This document shows positions 52,706-61,109 of a DNA stretch of 64,000 nucleotides, one piece after another. The stretch is from the NCBI GenBank assembly GCA_900751995.1, contig CAADTP010000023.1, positions 9,440-73,439 of the forward strand, given 5' to 3'. Made by a program: the position numbers and the translations under genes. The first letter of the stretch is position 1; each line of letters begins with the position of its first letter. The notes under the pieces are model-generated. The model did no database searches and was not told where the DNA came from. It saw only the letters and a list, made by a program, of their open reading frames with translations. The stretch comes from Lachnospiraceae bacterium. GTDB lineage: Bacteria; Bacillota; Clostridia; Lachnospirales; Lachnospiraceae.

Positions 52706-53715
52706 GACCGCTCCTTTCTCAAAAGTTCACGGATATAATCTCCCAGTTCACTCCAGACCAGCTGTTCTACGTAAGCGTCAGAAGAGATCCTATCCATATG
52801 AAAGGGCAGATGCACCTTTTCTGTTTTTTCCAGGATCTTTTCTTTATTCCAGATACGCAGAAGATTTTCAAATTGTGTCACCTTACAGACAGAAAGTGTG
52901 TCATTCAAAACCGGCATATAGATTTTTCTGCACATTTCCAGAAGCCGGAAATCCTCATCTCCATTTTCTCCCATATCCAGGATCAGCACTTCATAGGAAC
53001 TGTGAAGTACGATCTCCTGCAACAGCCGCTCCCAGTCTTCCCAGTCCACAGTCCGGATATCTGAAGGTGTTCTTACAGGCGGTATAAAATCCAGATTGTT
53101 TACTGTCTGGATCATTCCGTTCATTCTATGGATCAGATTTTCATTTCCCTGGCGAACATAATAAAACAGATCACTCAGATTAGCCGGAAATTTTTTCCCA
53201 AGAAGTTCTTCAAAACCAGAATAGGATTCCAGATTCAGATAAAGAACGGCACGTTCTTTCGCCAGTATCTGTCCCAGCGCAAGTGCAAAGGATGTCTTCA
53301 GACATCTGCCCAGAGGAGAAAAAATACCGATGATCTCCATTGTCTTTTTCAACACAGGAAAAGTTACCGGATCAAGAGACTTCTCTTCTCCATAGCAGGC
53401 CATCACCTCCCTTATCACATCTGAGGAAGATTGATATTTATACACACTTGAATACTGATCCAGTTCCGGAGGATGCACACCCTCTGAAAGAATGATGATC
53501 TTTCCGATACCAAGGTCACGGACTTCTTTTCGCATTGCTTTATCGGAAATCAGCAGCAACTCAATATGATTTTCTTTTCCGTAGGCAATGAGACTTTCCG
53601 CCGTGGTAAATGCCTGGATCTCAAACGGAAGATTCTTTTTCTGGTTCAGATAATCCATAAAATTGAAAGCATAATCCACCTCCAGATCACAGACTGCAAA
53701 TATGTTTTTCTTCAA
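52702..53715 (-). CDS. tadZ: TadZ/CpaE-like pilus positioning protein
   Basis: The 337-residue protein has an N-terminal atypical receiver domain (1-115, LLLISDKAM and IIILSEGV) and a MinD/ParA-type domain (120-337) that helps place the pilus machine in the cell. Its nucleotide loop, SPLGRCLKTSFALA, keeps the Lys-Thr but departs from the KGGVGKT form. The start is TTG at 53715, overlapping the peptidase stop by four bases, with GGAGGTG six bases ahead. Confidence 0.85.
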   Translation of the reverse strand: MKKNIFAVCDLEVDYAFNFMDYLNQKKNLPFEIQAFTTAESLIAYGKENHIELLLISDKAMRKEVRDLGIGKIIILSEGVHPPELDQYSSVYKYQSSSDVIREVMACYGEEKSLDPVTFPVLKKTMEIIGIFSPLGRCLKTSFALALGQILAKERAVLYLNLESYSGFEELLGKKFPANLSDLFYYVRQGNENLIHRMNGMIQTVNNLDFIPPVRTPSDIRTVDWEDWERLLQEIVLHSSYEVLILDMGENGDEDFRLLEMCRKIYMPVLNDTLSVCKVTQFENLLRIWNKEKILEKTEKVHLPFHMDRISSDAYVEQLVWSELGDYIRELLRKERS

Positions 53716-54224
53716 TACACACCTCCTGCATAAAGCACCGCACTCAAAAATATGGGTACCGTAAAATGAAAGTTCTCCGGAAAGCTCATCCCCTTTCTGT
53801 AATAAGGACGTATCTCACCGGTACAGTAAAACTCATTCATATACTGATATAAATAAAGGAATCGTCGGCGGATACCGCCTGTAGAAATAAGAATTGCCAG
53901 AGAAATGCCTGCACCTGCAAGCAGAGAATAAACAATACATTCCATAACTGTCCGCGGCCCCATGATCCCGCCAAGTGCGCACAGAAGCTTGATATCTCCG
54001 GCGCCGATCATATGGAATATAAAAAGGATTCCCAAAAGAAGCACCGGCACGGCCACTCCTGCCAAAAAGATCACTCCACCTTTCGGCCCGTTTTCTGTAA
54101 TCTGGATCAGGAAACCGATCATAAAAGAAAAAAGGATCCATCCATTGTCTACAGATGCATCTTTAAGATCCATCCAGACCGCCATCGCAGATATCACCAC
54201 GGATAATTCTCCATAAAGAAACAT
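53712..54224 (-). CDS. Prepilin peptidase CpaA type
   Basis: The 170-residue A24-type peptidase has the first catalytic Asp in VWMDLKDASVDN and the GXGD motif in HMIGAGDIKLLCALG, with four membrane spans and a C-terminal cytoplasmic part. It is the first gene of the Tad operon, 100 bases after the predicted start of transcription. AAAGGGGG precedes the ATG. Confidence 0.92.
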   Translation of the reverse strand: MFLYGELSVVISAMAVWMDLKDASVDNGWILFSFMIGFLIQITENGPKGGVIFLAGVAVPVLLLGILFIFHMIGAGDIKLLCALGGIMGPRTVMECIVYSLLAGAGISLAILISTGGIRRRFLYLYQYMNEFYCTGEIRPYYRKGMSFPENFHFTVPIFLSAVLYAGGVY

Positions 54225-54308
54225 ACATGCCCCCTTTCCTTCTTAAAATATATGTTTATTCAGTTATGATAAAAATGGGATTTCCCGCCTGACCTGGCGG
54301 TGATCGAT

Positions 54309-54361
54309 ACCAGAAGATCTCTGGTGAAATTAATTATAGAATTTCAGGAGCATTTTGTCCA
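54309..54361 (-). promoter_or_regulatory. Tad operon promoter with an operator-like palindrome
   Basis: On the minus strand TGGACA (54361-54356) and TATAAT (54338-54333) are 17 bases apart. The palindrome ACCAGA-AGATC-TCTGGT (54309-54325) lies directly at the predicted transcription start. Confidence 0.7.
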
Positions 54362-54430
54362 GCATTTTCGTTCGACAAATTCTGACACGAATTTTGCTGT
54401 CATCTGCTCCTGAAATTCTTTTTATTTTTT
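54338..54430 (+). terminator. Long hairpin between nagA and the Tad operon
   Basis: AGAATTTCAGGAGCA (54338-54352) pairs perfectly with TGCTCCTGAAATTCT (54405-54419) over 15 bp, with inner pairs CAGCA/TGCTG and TTCGT/ACGAA. A T-rich run follows on the plus strand. On the minus strand, where nagA reads, only ATAATTAATTT follows, so it may be a weaker terminator there. Confidence 0.65.
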
Positions 54431-54451
54431 ATCGTTTTATCTTCTATGATC

Positions 54452-55606
54452 CTATCGAATCTTTACTCCGTCCTTGATCACTGCTTTCAGTTCCAGATCC
54501 TGATCCAGCAGTACCACATGAGCTTTTTTACCTGCTTCCAGAGATCCGTACTGTTCTTCCACACCAAGGCTTCTGGCCGGATTTATGGTCGCGCAGGCCA
54601 CGGCTGTTTCCAACGGAAGCTCCATCTTTTTAACAACTGTACGCATACAGTCCATCAGATTTGTGGCAGATCCTGCGATCGCACCGTCAGATACCAGCGT
54701 GGCAAGTCTTCCCACAACCTTAACATCCAGTCCGCCCAGTGTATACTGGCCGTCCGGCATACCGGTAGCTCTCATACTGTCGCTGATCAGGATCATCCTG
54801 TCAGCTCCCATCATCTGAAAGGTAGCTCGAACAACAGACGGATGGATATGGATCCCGTCACAGATGATCTCTGCCATAACATCCTTACTATCAAAAACAG
54901 CACCTACGACACCTGGTGCACGATGCGTAAACGCAGGCATTGCGTTATACAGATGGACTGCATGGTTTGCTCCTGCTCTGCATGCTTCCATTGCTGTATC
55001 GTAATCTGCATTGGTATGTGCCAGAGAAACATTGACCCTTTCATGAACTTCCCGGATAAATTCTGCTGCATGTTCACTTTCTTCAGGTGCAATCCCTATA
55101 AATTTTACCAGACCTTCCGAGGCCTTTAAAAAACGGTCACAGATTTCCACATTACATGGCAGGATATTCCTCGCGTCCTGTGCCCCTTTTTTCGCCGGGC
55201 TGATAAAAGGCCCTTCCATATTGATCCCCAGAAAATCCGCCTTACGGCAGTCCTTTGTTTCTTTTTTATATTCTGCAGCTGTATGGAGGATCTGCTCCAG
55301 TTCCTCTACCGGTAAAGTCATGGTAGCTGGTGCAATCGCTGTAACTCCTACCGATGCCTCATATTCCGCGATCCTTCCGATCGCAGCCTTGTCTCCGTCG
55401 CAGAAATCATCTCCCTTGCATCCATGAAAATGCAGATCGATCAGTCCCGGAATGGCGTAGCAGCCTTTTCCGTCTAGAACATCCCCGTTAAGCTGCGGCG
55501 CATCCTTTTCTTCATAAACCTGTCGGATCTTATCCCCATCCAGGATAATCCCGCCTTTTACAAATGCTTTGTCCGGTGTAAAAACATACACATTATCAAT
55601 GATCAT
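54452..55606 (-). CDS. nagA: N-acetylglucosamine-6-phosphate deacetylase
   Basis: NagA deacetylates GlcNAc-6-phosphate for amino-sugar use and wall recycling. The 384-residue TIM-barrel protein has IDLHFHGCKGDDF with the HxH metal site, EGPFISPAKKGAQD, AHTNADYD, HLYNAMPAFTHR and ISDSMRATG with the catalytic Asp. The ATG at 55606 has GGAGG six bases ahead; a longer frame reaches 55630. It follows tRNA-Glu and a terminator; no nagB is nearby. Confidence 0.96.
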   Translation of the reverse strand: MIIDNVYVFTPDKAFVKGGIILDGDKIRQVYEEKDAPQLNGDVLDGKGCYAIPGLIDLHFHGCKGDDFCDGDKAAIGRIAEYEASVGVTAIAPATMTLPVEELEQILHTAAEYKKETKDCRKADFLGINMEGPFISPAKKGAQDARNILPCNVEICDRFLKASEGLVKFIGIAPEESEHAAEFIREVHERVNVSLAHTNADYDTAMEACRAGANHAVHLYNAMPAFTHRAPGVVGAVFDSKDVMAEIICDGIHIHPSVVRATFQMMGADRMILISDSMRATGMPDGQYTLGGLDVKVVGRLATLVSDGAIAGSATNLMDCMRTVVKKMELPLETAVACATINPARSLGVEEQYGSLEAGKKAHVVLLDQDLELKAVIKDGVKIR

Positions 55607-55642
55607 AGTAAAACCTCCCAAAATCCCCATTTGTGATCATAA

Positions 55643-55677
55643 ACAAAAAAGCAACCAGAAACATGTTCTGATTGCTT
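55643..55677 (-). terminator. tRNA-Glu terminator
   Basis: On the minus strand AAGCAATCAGAA pairs with TTTCTGGTTGCTT over 12 bp (one G-T pair), followed by TTTTTT. It lies 9 bases after the tRNA. Confidence 0.88.
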
Positions 55678-55685
55678 TCAGTTAA

Positions 55686-55757
55686 TAGCCAGTACGGGAA
55701 TCGAACCCGTGTTTCCGCCGTGAGAGGGCGGCGTCTTAGCCCCTTGACCAACTGGCC
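55686..55757 (-). tRNA. tRNA-Glu (anticodon CTC)
   Basis: The 72-nt sequence folds as a cloverleaf: acceptor GGCCAGT with ACTGGCT, anticodon stem CCGCC/GGCGG around CTCTCAC, and T arm ACGGG TTCGATT CCCGT. The anticodon CTC reads GAG. CCA is not encoded. Confidence 0.96.
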
Positions 55758-55818
55758 ATATTCTTTTGTTTCTGTCGTTTGATTTCGTTTTTTGTTGTTT
55801 CCCTCAACCGACTTCGTT

Positions 55819-55847
55819 AGTATATAACACTTTCTTTCAAAATGCAA
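55819..55847 (-). promoter_or_regulatory. tRNA-Glu promoter
   Basis: On the minus strand TTGCAT (55847-55842) and TATACT (55824-55819) are 17 bases apart, about 60 bases ahead of the tRNA. Confidence 0.75.
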
Positions 55848-55929
55848 GTACTTTTTTTAATTTTTTTAAAAAATTTTCATGTTTTTCACGTTTATTCGTT
55901 TTTTACCCATTTTCCGGTATTTCGTACGC

Positions 55930-55958
55930 TTGACCACTGCTGGTGTAAGTGCTACTAT
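55930..55958 (+). promoter_or_regulatory. Promoter for the SGNH-GNAT gene pair
   Basis: TTGACC (55930-55935) and TACTAT (55953-55958) are 17 bases apart, with the start codon about 70 bases further. Confidence 0.6.
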
Positions 55959-56028
55959 CAAAGCACCAATACGAAAATAATCGACTGCGGATAATGATCC
56001 GCCCGGTATAACAGAAAGAAGGAATTGG

Positions 56029-56655
56029 ATGACTCGCATTTTGTGTCTCGGAGACAGTATCACAGATTGCGGACGGCTTTTCTCCGCAGATCCTCTTGGA
56101 AAAGGATATGTGAAGCAGCTCTCCTGTCTGCTTCATAACACAGATCACCGATTTTCCATTGAAAACAGAGGTATTGATGGTTTCACCCTGGAACGGCTTC
56201 TTCAGAACACAGATTTCTGGCTGGAAAGCTCTGATCCGGATATTGTTACCGTCCTGATCGGGATCAATGATGTGGGGATCATGATGAACACCCGACGTTC
56301 ATCTGCACAACAGCAGGATCTGATGAACAAATTTGTCACCCGTTATGAGCTCCTTGCAAAAAAGCTATCCTGCACAAACTCCCGGAAACGAAAGCTCTAT
56401 TTCCTGGAACCCTTTGTTTTTCCATGGCCACGCTGCTACGCTTCCTGGGCTCCCCTTCTTTCACAGATGTCCGTGCATATTAAAAAGATCAGTCAGGATC
56501 ATGGAGCCGTTTTTCTCCCGCTGCAGAACGATCTGGATCAGGAAGCTGCACGGTCCGGGCCTGCATCAATAACTTCTGACGGTATCCATCTCACACCACA
56601 GGGGCATCAGATCCTGGCAGATAAACTTTATAAATTAATCATATCAGAAAGGTAA
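56029..56655 (+). CDS. SGNH/GDSL hydrolase
   Basis: The 208-residue protein is a cytoplasmic-looking SGNH hydrolase with no signal peptide: the catalytic Ser block ILCLGDSITDCG at 4-15, the Gly block NRGIDGFTLERLL, the Asn block LIGINDVGIM and the C-terminal DGIHLTPQGHQI Asp/His pair. Such enzymes deacetylate or de-esterify sugars and lipids; the substrate is unknown. AAGGA precedes the ATG. The GNAT gene follows after four bases. Confidence 0.92.
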   Translation: MTRILCLGDSITDCGRLFSADPLGKGYVKQLSCLLHNTDHRFSIENRGIDGFTLERLLQNTDFWLESSDPDIVTVLIGINDVGIMMNTRRSSAQQQDLMNKFVTRYELLAKKLSCTNSRKRKLYFLEPFVFPWPRCYASWAPLLSQMSVHIKKISQDHGAVFLPLQNDLDQEAARSGPASITSDGIHLTPQGHQILADKLYKLIISER

Positions 56656-56659
56656 TACT

Positions 56660-57424
56660 ATGGAAACAACGATCAAAAAAATCGAAGATATGTCACTGAA
56701 CGCATGGCCTTCCCATAAAATGGAACTTTATGACGGATGGATCTTACGTTTTTCTTATTTCTATACGCACAGGACCAACAGTGTGGAACAGTTCGGAACC
56801 TCCACACTTCCATGGCGCGAAAAAATCCCCTACTGCGAACAGGTCTATAAGCGTCTGGGAACTCCTGCGATCTTTAAGATCAGCCCCCTTGTATCCCCGG
56901 ATTTTGACTATATGCTGGAAAACAGGGGCTATTCCGTTCAGCACATAACAAATGTTATGACTGTAGACCTGGACAATGCCGTTCTGGATGCGTCTGTCAC
57001 CGATGTGCTTTTTTCCAATGAAATTCCTGATTTCTGGATCCACAGCCTTTTTGACTTGAAAAGAACTACAAATCCGATCCATCGAAGCGTCGTTCCTTCC
57101 ATGTACCGTGCCATTCTTAAGGAAACTGTCTGCGCTTCCATAACAAAAAACGGCGAGATCATTGCCACAGGTCTTGGAATCCTGGATCGCGACTACATCG
57201 GTATCTATGCCATTCATGTGCGTGAAGATTATCGCCGCAGAGGATATGCCCGTCAGATCTGTACCGGTCTTCTCAATGAGGGCAAAAAAAGAGGCGCCAG
57301 CCACGCTTATCTTCAGGTGGTAAAAAACAATACTTCCGCAGAAAAGCTTTACAGCTCTCTTGGATTTCAGTATTCCTATACCTACTGGTTCCGTGTTCAG
57401 CCTGTAGGAACACGTTTTCAGTAA
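56660..57424 (+). CDS. GNAT family N-acetyltransferase
   Basis: GNAT enzymes transfer acetyl groups from acetyl-CoA to amines. The 254-residue protein has an N-terminal domain of about 135 residues without known motif and a C-terminal GNAT domain with the CoA-binding VREDYRRRGYARQI and the YLQVVKNNTSAEKLYSSLGF segments. It follows the SGNH gene by four bases and a ribosome site AAAGG, so the pair probably acts together on one metabolite; the substrate is not predictable. Confidence 0.88.
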   Translation: METTIKKIEDMSLNAWPSHKMELYDGWILRFSYFYTHRTNSVEQFGTSTLPWREKIPYCEQVYKRLGTPAIFKISPLVSPDFDYMLENRGYSVQHITNVMTVDLDNAVLDASVTDVLFSNEIPDFWIHSLFDLKRTTNPIHRSVVPSMYRAILKETVCASITKNGEIIATGLGILDRDYIGIYAIHVREDYRRRGYARQICTGLLNEGKKRGASHAYLQVVKNNTSAEKLYSSLGFQYSYTYWFRVQPVGTRFQ

Positions 57425-57473
57425 ATGCATGGATTTTCCGTAAATCCCTGTAGAAATCAAAAAATCTTTTTGC

Positions 57474-57479
57474 TATAAT
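57474..57479 (+). promoter_or_regulatory. Extended -10 element for the small-protein/lipoprotein pair
   Basis: TGC-TATAAT is an extended -10 with a poor -35 (TAGAAA 17 bases ahead). It lies about 70 bases before the 66-residue gene. Confidence 0.45.
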
Positions 57480-57551
57480 ACCCTTAATATGTATAAAATC
57501 TTTCCTGCCTTCATATACTGATCCTTATCAATCAATAAGGAGACTGATCCG

Positions 57552-57752
57552 ATGAACGATCCGCAGGAAAAAAACACCCAAAATCCCTATCATATTTATT
57601 ACGATAATTATCTGGATACCAATGCCTGTACTGAATGCACGGGTCTGATCAACCATGGAATCGACAGCCGTGAGCAATGGGATTCTTTCCGCCAGATCTT
57701 TGACTTTATACCGGCGTCGGAAACCCATGATCTTACAGATAAACAGGACTGA
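57552..57752 (+). CDS. Small hypothetical protein
   Basis: The 66-residue protein starts MNDPQEKNTQNPYHIYYDNYLDT and has an ACTECTGL Cys pair. It has no membrane segment or known motif. AAGGAG is well placed before the ATG at 57552. It is the first gene ahead of the lipoprotein, 26 bases away. Confidence 0.7.
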   Translation: MNDPQEKNTQNPYHIYYDNYLDTNACTECTGLINHGIDSREQWDSFRQIFDFIPASETHDLTDKQD

Positions 57753-57778
57753 CCGTTATCCCGGGTCGGAGGACACAA

Positions 57779-58942
57779 ATGAAAAAACTGTCTGCTGCAT
57801 GTATGATTCTCGGCCTTTCCCTTTTTGCGGGAGGCTGCAGCAATGATCAGATCGATGATCATATTATTTCTCTTCAGGATAAAATTTCAGACGTTACTGC
57901 TTCAGATTCCACAGAACAGGAAGATCAGGAGCCTTCCACGGAAGAACGTGTTTATATAGATGAGCTTACCGGCACACTGCTGGATTTTGACGGTACACAC
58001 CTGACGATTTCCAGCAATGGAGAAACCTATGTATTTGATGTTTCCCAGACAAGGCTTGAATGCAAATACGGCGTTGTATCCAGTGATCAGGTCAGTGTGA
58101 TCTACCAGGGACAGCTTTCCGGAACGGATATCAGCACCATTTCCCCCATCAAAATAACCGACAAATATCATAATGAAACTCCTCTGGAGGACCGCACTTT
58201 AAAGGGCAAAGTGAAATCACTCACATCCAATGCCCTTGTGATAGTTACAGAAAAGGGAAATACCGTAACCTTCCCTGTCACCGGTGTCAGACAATACTAC
58301 AAAAAAGGCATCAAGGCCGGCAAGTGGGTCTATGTCCATTTTCGCGGTAAATTCATCAACGAAACCCTCGTGGGTGACAAGCAGTATGACGGCAGTTTCA
58401 CAAAAGTGATCAGTGTCTCCGATACGGATCCACTGAAGGTACCTGCTGCAACTCCTACTCCTTCCCCTGAACCGAAGAAAAAAGAGCAGCATCTCCGTGC
58501 AAAGATCGTAAGTGTCAGCACCAGCACAATGACTGTCATCCCGCAGGCCACAGGATCGGAACTGACAGTTTCACTTTCCTCCGCCCCTGTATATTTCAAA
58601 GGAGGAATGGCTCCGGGATCTTATGTAAACATTATCTATACCGGTAAATTTAATGGTGAATCCACCAGCGGCATGAAGATTCGTGGAATCACCGGGGAGG
58701 ATCCGGACATACTTTCCGTACGCAACATTACTTCTACTGTAACCGGCACGATCCTGGGCACAACCGCCAATACCGTGCTGCTCCAGACATACGACGGCGT
58801 AAAGATCCTCTGCAGCCGTGAAAACGTTCCGGACCTTTCCTCAAGCGGAATGGAAGAAGGTGCCGATCTCCGGGTTACTTTCAACCCTGCGAAATCACGC
58901 ACCTCCAATATTTATACCTGTATTAAATTCGAAGACCCGTGA
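57779..58942 (+). CDS. Lipoprotein with four tandem beta repeats
   Basis: The 387-residue protein has a lipobox (FAGGC) with Cys20 as lipid-attachment site. A Ser/Glu linker follows, then four related beta units of about 66-73 residues at 63-128, 141-213, 239-304 and 321-385, each with a G.(V/I) start, a T(V/I)... strand, and a V.V.Y.G/F.GK-type strand. They look OB-like (DUF5666-like). A Pro/Thr-rich spacer at 222-236 separates units two and three. Function is unknown; a wall-facing binding role is likely. It overlaps the amidohydrolase gene by 31 bases in the convergent direction. Confidence 0.82.
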   Translation: MKKLSAACMILGLSLFAGGCSNDQIDDHIISLQDKISDVTASDSTEQEDQEPSTEERVYIDELTGTLLDFDGTHLTISSNGETYVFDVSQTRLECKYGVVSSDQVSVIYQGQLSGTDISTISPIKITDKYHNETPLEDRTLKGKVKSLTSNALVIVTEKGNTVTFPVTGVRQYYKKGIKAGKWVYVHFRGKFINETLVGDKQYDGSFTKVISVSDTDPLKVPAATPTPSPEPKKKEQHLRAKIVSVSTSTMTVIPQATGSELTVSLSSAPVYFKGGMAPGSYVNIIYTGKFNGESTSGMKIRGITGEDPDILSVRNITSTVTGTILGTTANTVLLQTYDGVKILCSRENVPDLSSSGMEEGADLRVTFNPAKSRTSNIYTCIKFEDP

Positions 58943-59808
58943 CGGAAGATGGTACGGATCCTTTTTTCTCCATCTTCCATCCAGCTTCGTACTGCCTGCG
59001 TATCACCCAGTATATCAAAAAAAGCTCTGCTTTCATCCTGTACACCCTGGCCGTGAAGAACCTGATATGCACCGGCATCGCTTCCTACTGCCACATGAAC
59101 CTTCTTTTCAAAAGCTTTCTTCAGATTCTGCTCGCCCGTCTTTATAATAGATGCAAGGATCGTATCTTCAAATCTGCCGCAGCCTTTAAGATTCCGCACA
59201 GTTACAAGTGTCGGAACCCACACGCTTTCGCTGTCTGCCAGCATGGAAATCGTCTCATCATCCATATAGTTCCCATGCTCAATACTGTCAACACCAGCCT
59301 CCACTGCTGCCTGTACGCCATAGCATCCATTTGTATGGCTCATCACGGCAAATCCCTCTTCATGAGCAATATGTACCATTTCTTTCACATCCGTTGCTGA
59401 AAGCGGCGTTCCCGTAATTTTCCCGTGATCTGCAAAATCCAGAAGCCCTGTAGTCATGATCTTGATAAAATCCGCACCTTCAGCGGCAGCTTCCAGAACT
59501 CTTCTGTGATATTCCTTCATGTCTGAAAAGCTTTTTCCAACGATCTTCCCGTAATGACCCTCTTTATAAATGGCAAAAACCGGTGTGCGATAGTCAATTT
59601 CATATTCCGGGGCCAATCTGGCAGCCCGTTTTGACACACCGTAATGATCTCCTCCGTCTCTCACAAAACGGATTCCTCTTTTCCGGTATTCCTCAAGATG
59701 AGCACGGATCAGTGCATCCCGGGGCCCGTTTTTCTGTGTCTCAACGGCTTTCCGGTAATCATAGCCATTGAGAAATATATGTGCATGACATTCCCCAAAC
59801 ATTTTCAT
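58912..59808 (-). CDS. Amidohydrolase family protein, compact form
   Basis: The 298-residue TIM-barrel amidohydrolase has a metal site at GECHAHIF near residue 4-11, SHTNGCYG and SIEHGNYM for further His ligands, and GSDAGA for the catalytic Asp. It starts directly at the barrel and lacks the N-terminal beta-sandwich and the GXIDxHxH entrance of usual members, so it is short. The ATG at 59808 overlaps the alaX stop; a GTG one codon up is equally possible. Coupling to alaX suggests the pair works on related amino-acid or peptide chemistry; the substrate is unknown. Confidence 0.82.
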   Translation of the reverse strand: MKMFGECHAHIFLNGYDYRKAVETQKNGPRDALIRAHLEEYRKRGIRFVRDGGDHYGVSKRAARLAPEYEIDYRTPVFAIYKEGHYGKIVGKSFSDMKEYHRRVLEAAAEGADFIKIMTTGLLDFADHGKITGTPLSATDVKEMVHIAHEEGFAVMSHTNGCYGVQAAVEAGVDSIEHGNYMDDETISMLADSESVWVPTLVTVRNLKGCGRFEDTILASIIKTGEQNLKKAFEKKVHVAVGSDAGAYQVLHGQGVQDESRAFFDILGDTQAVRSWMEDGEKRIRTIFRHGSSNLIQV

Positions 59809-60959
59809 CACTGCTCAAAAAAGTTTCGGATCTCTTTCTCAGATGCCTGCACCGACCCCTGTACAAAGAACGGCTTTCCGCCTCCGCGTCCGTTTAATTT
59901 CGCATTCATCTCTTTTGTAAACTGGCGGAGATCGCCGTCTTTTTCGCCCATTGCATACTTGTAGCTTCCGTCTGCATTTCCGGAAAATACCGCACAGCAG
60001 CCCTGGCAGGTCTGTGTCACGGCGTCTGCAAGCTTCCGCACACTGTCTGCATCCATTCCATCCATAAAGATGAGAACGCTTCCGCTTCCTGCATAACGCT
60101 CTGCCTCTTTCCGGCACATGTCGTCTACCAGCTGCCCAACCTGTCCTTTCAGTCGGAAATTCTCTTCCTGAAGGCGTTCCACTGCCTGCGCAGTCTTATC
60201 CATTTTTGCGGAAAGCTTTACAGAAATCTGGTGGTTCTGGTCATTGACCATGTTCAGATAATCCAGCACACGTTTTCCGCAGATCATCTCAATACGGACA
60301 CCTTCACGAAATTTTTCCACGGAAAGAAGTTTCACCATTCCGATCTCTCCGGTATGTGTCACATGAGTTCCGCAGCATGCACAGATATCCACCCCTGGAA
60401 ATTCTACGATCCGCACCTGACCGGTGAGCTCTTTTTTGCTTCGGTAGTCGATTTTTTCCAGTTCCTCCGCTGTAGGATATATGATCTTTATCTGCGTATC
60501 TTCCCATATCTTTTGGTTTGTTTTCCGCTCGATCTCAGCAAGCTGCGCCTCATCCAACGGGCCATTCAGATCTATGGTAATGGTATCGCTTCCCATATGA
60601 AAGCCTACATTATCGTATCCGTAAGCCTCGTGGATCAGTCCGCTCACCATATGCTCACCAGAATGCTGCTGCATCAGATCAAATCTTCTTGCCCAATCGA
60701 TGCGTCCCTGTACTTCTGTTCCGGCTTCCATCGGCTGATCTGTATAATGAAGAAGTTCTCCCTCCTTTTCATGCACTTCCTTTACTTTCACATCGTTGAG
60801 ATATCCGGTATCGCTTGGCTGTCCACCGCCCTCCGGGTAAAAAGCGCTCTCATCCAGAATGATATGAAAACCTTTTTTTGCTTCTCTGCACTCCAGGACT
60901 TTGGCTGTAAATTCTTTTTTATATACATCTTCATAATATAAACGTTTCGTCTCTGTCAT
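59808..60959 (-). CDS. AlaX-L type alanyl-tRNA editing protein
   Basis: AlaX proteins hydrolyse Ser- and Gly-charged tRNA-Ala, acting as a free editing domain. The 383-residue protein is the long form with an N-terminal AlaRS-like domain (1-105), the zinc-binding HSGEHMVSGLIHE near residue 105, and CACCGTHVTHTGEIG near 200. A C-terminal region of coiled coil and DHHA1-like (about 250-383) ends with RGGGKPFFVQGS. The ATG at 60959 has AAAGGATG ahead. The gene is followed directly by the amidohydrolase. Confidence 0.9.
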   Translation of the reverse strand: MTETKRLYYEDVYKKEFTAKVLECREAKKGFHIILDESAFYPEGGGQPSDTGYLNDVKVKEVHEKEGELLHYTDQPMEAGTEVQGRIDWARRFDLMQQHSGEHMVSGLIHEAYGYDNVGFHMGSDTITIDLNGPLDEAQLAEIERKTNQKIWEDTQIKIIYPTAEELEKIDYRSKKELTGQVRIVEFPGVDICACCGTHVTHTGEIGMVKLLSVEKFREGVRIEMICGKRVLDYLNMVNDQNHQISVKLSAKMDKTAQAVERLQEENFRLKGQVGQLVDDMCRKEAERYAGSGSVLIFMDGMDADSVRKLADAVTQTCQGCCAVFSGNADGSYKYAMGEKDGDLRQFTKEMNAKLNGRGGGKPFFVQGSVQASEKEIRNFFEQ

Positions 60960-61101
60960 TTGTCTCATCCTTTCTGCATCTCTGCTTTGACGACTTATAG
61001 TATAGACCAAATTTTCTCTCCCCGCTATATAAAAACGGCATTTATCCAATGATTTACATATTTTTCTATAAAAGCTGAAGGCTTTCCTTCAGGTTCCGCG
61101 T

Positions 61102-61107
61102 TATAAT
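61102..61107 (+). promoter_or_regulatory. -10 element close to the sigma-gene start
   Basis: TATAAT at 61102-61107 lies only two bases before the first ATG (61110). A -35 is not clear. If used, transcription starts near 61114, after that ATG. Confidence 0.45.
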
Positions 61108-61109
61108 AA

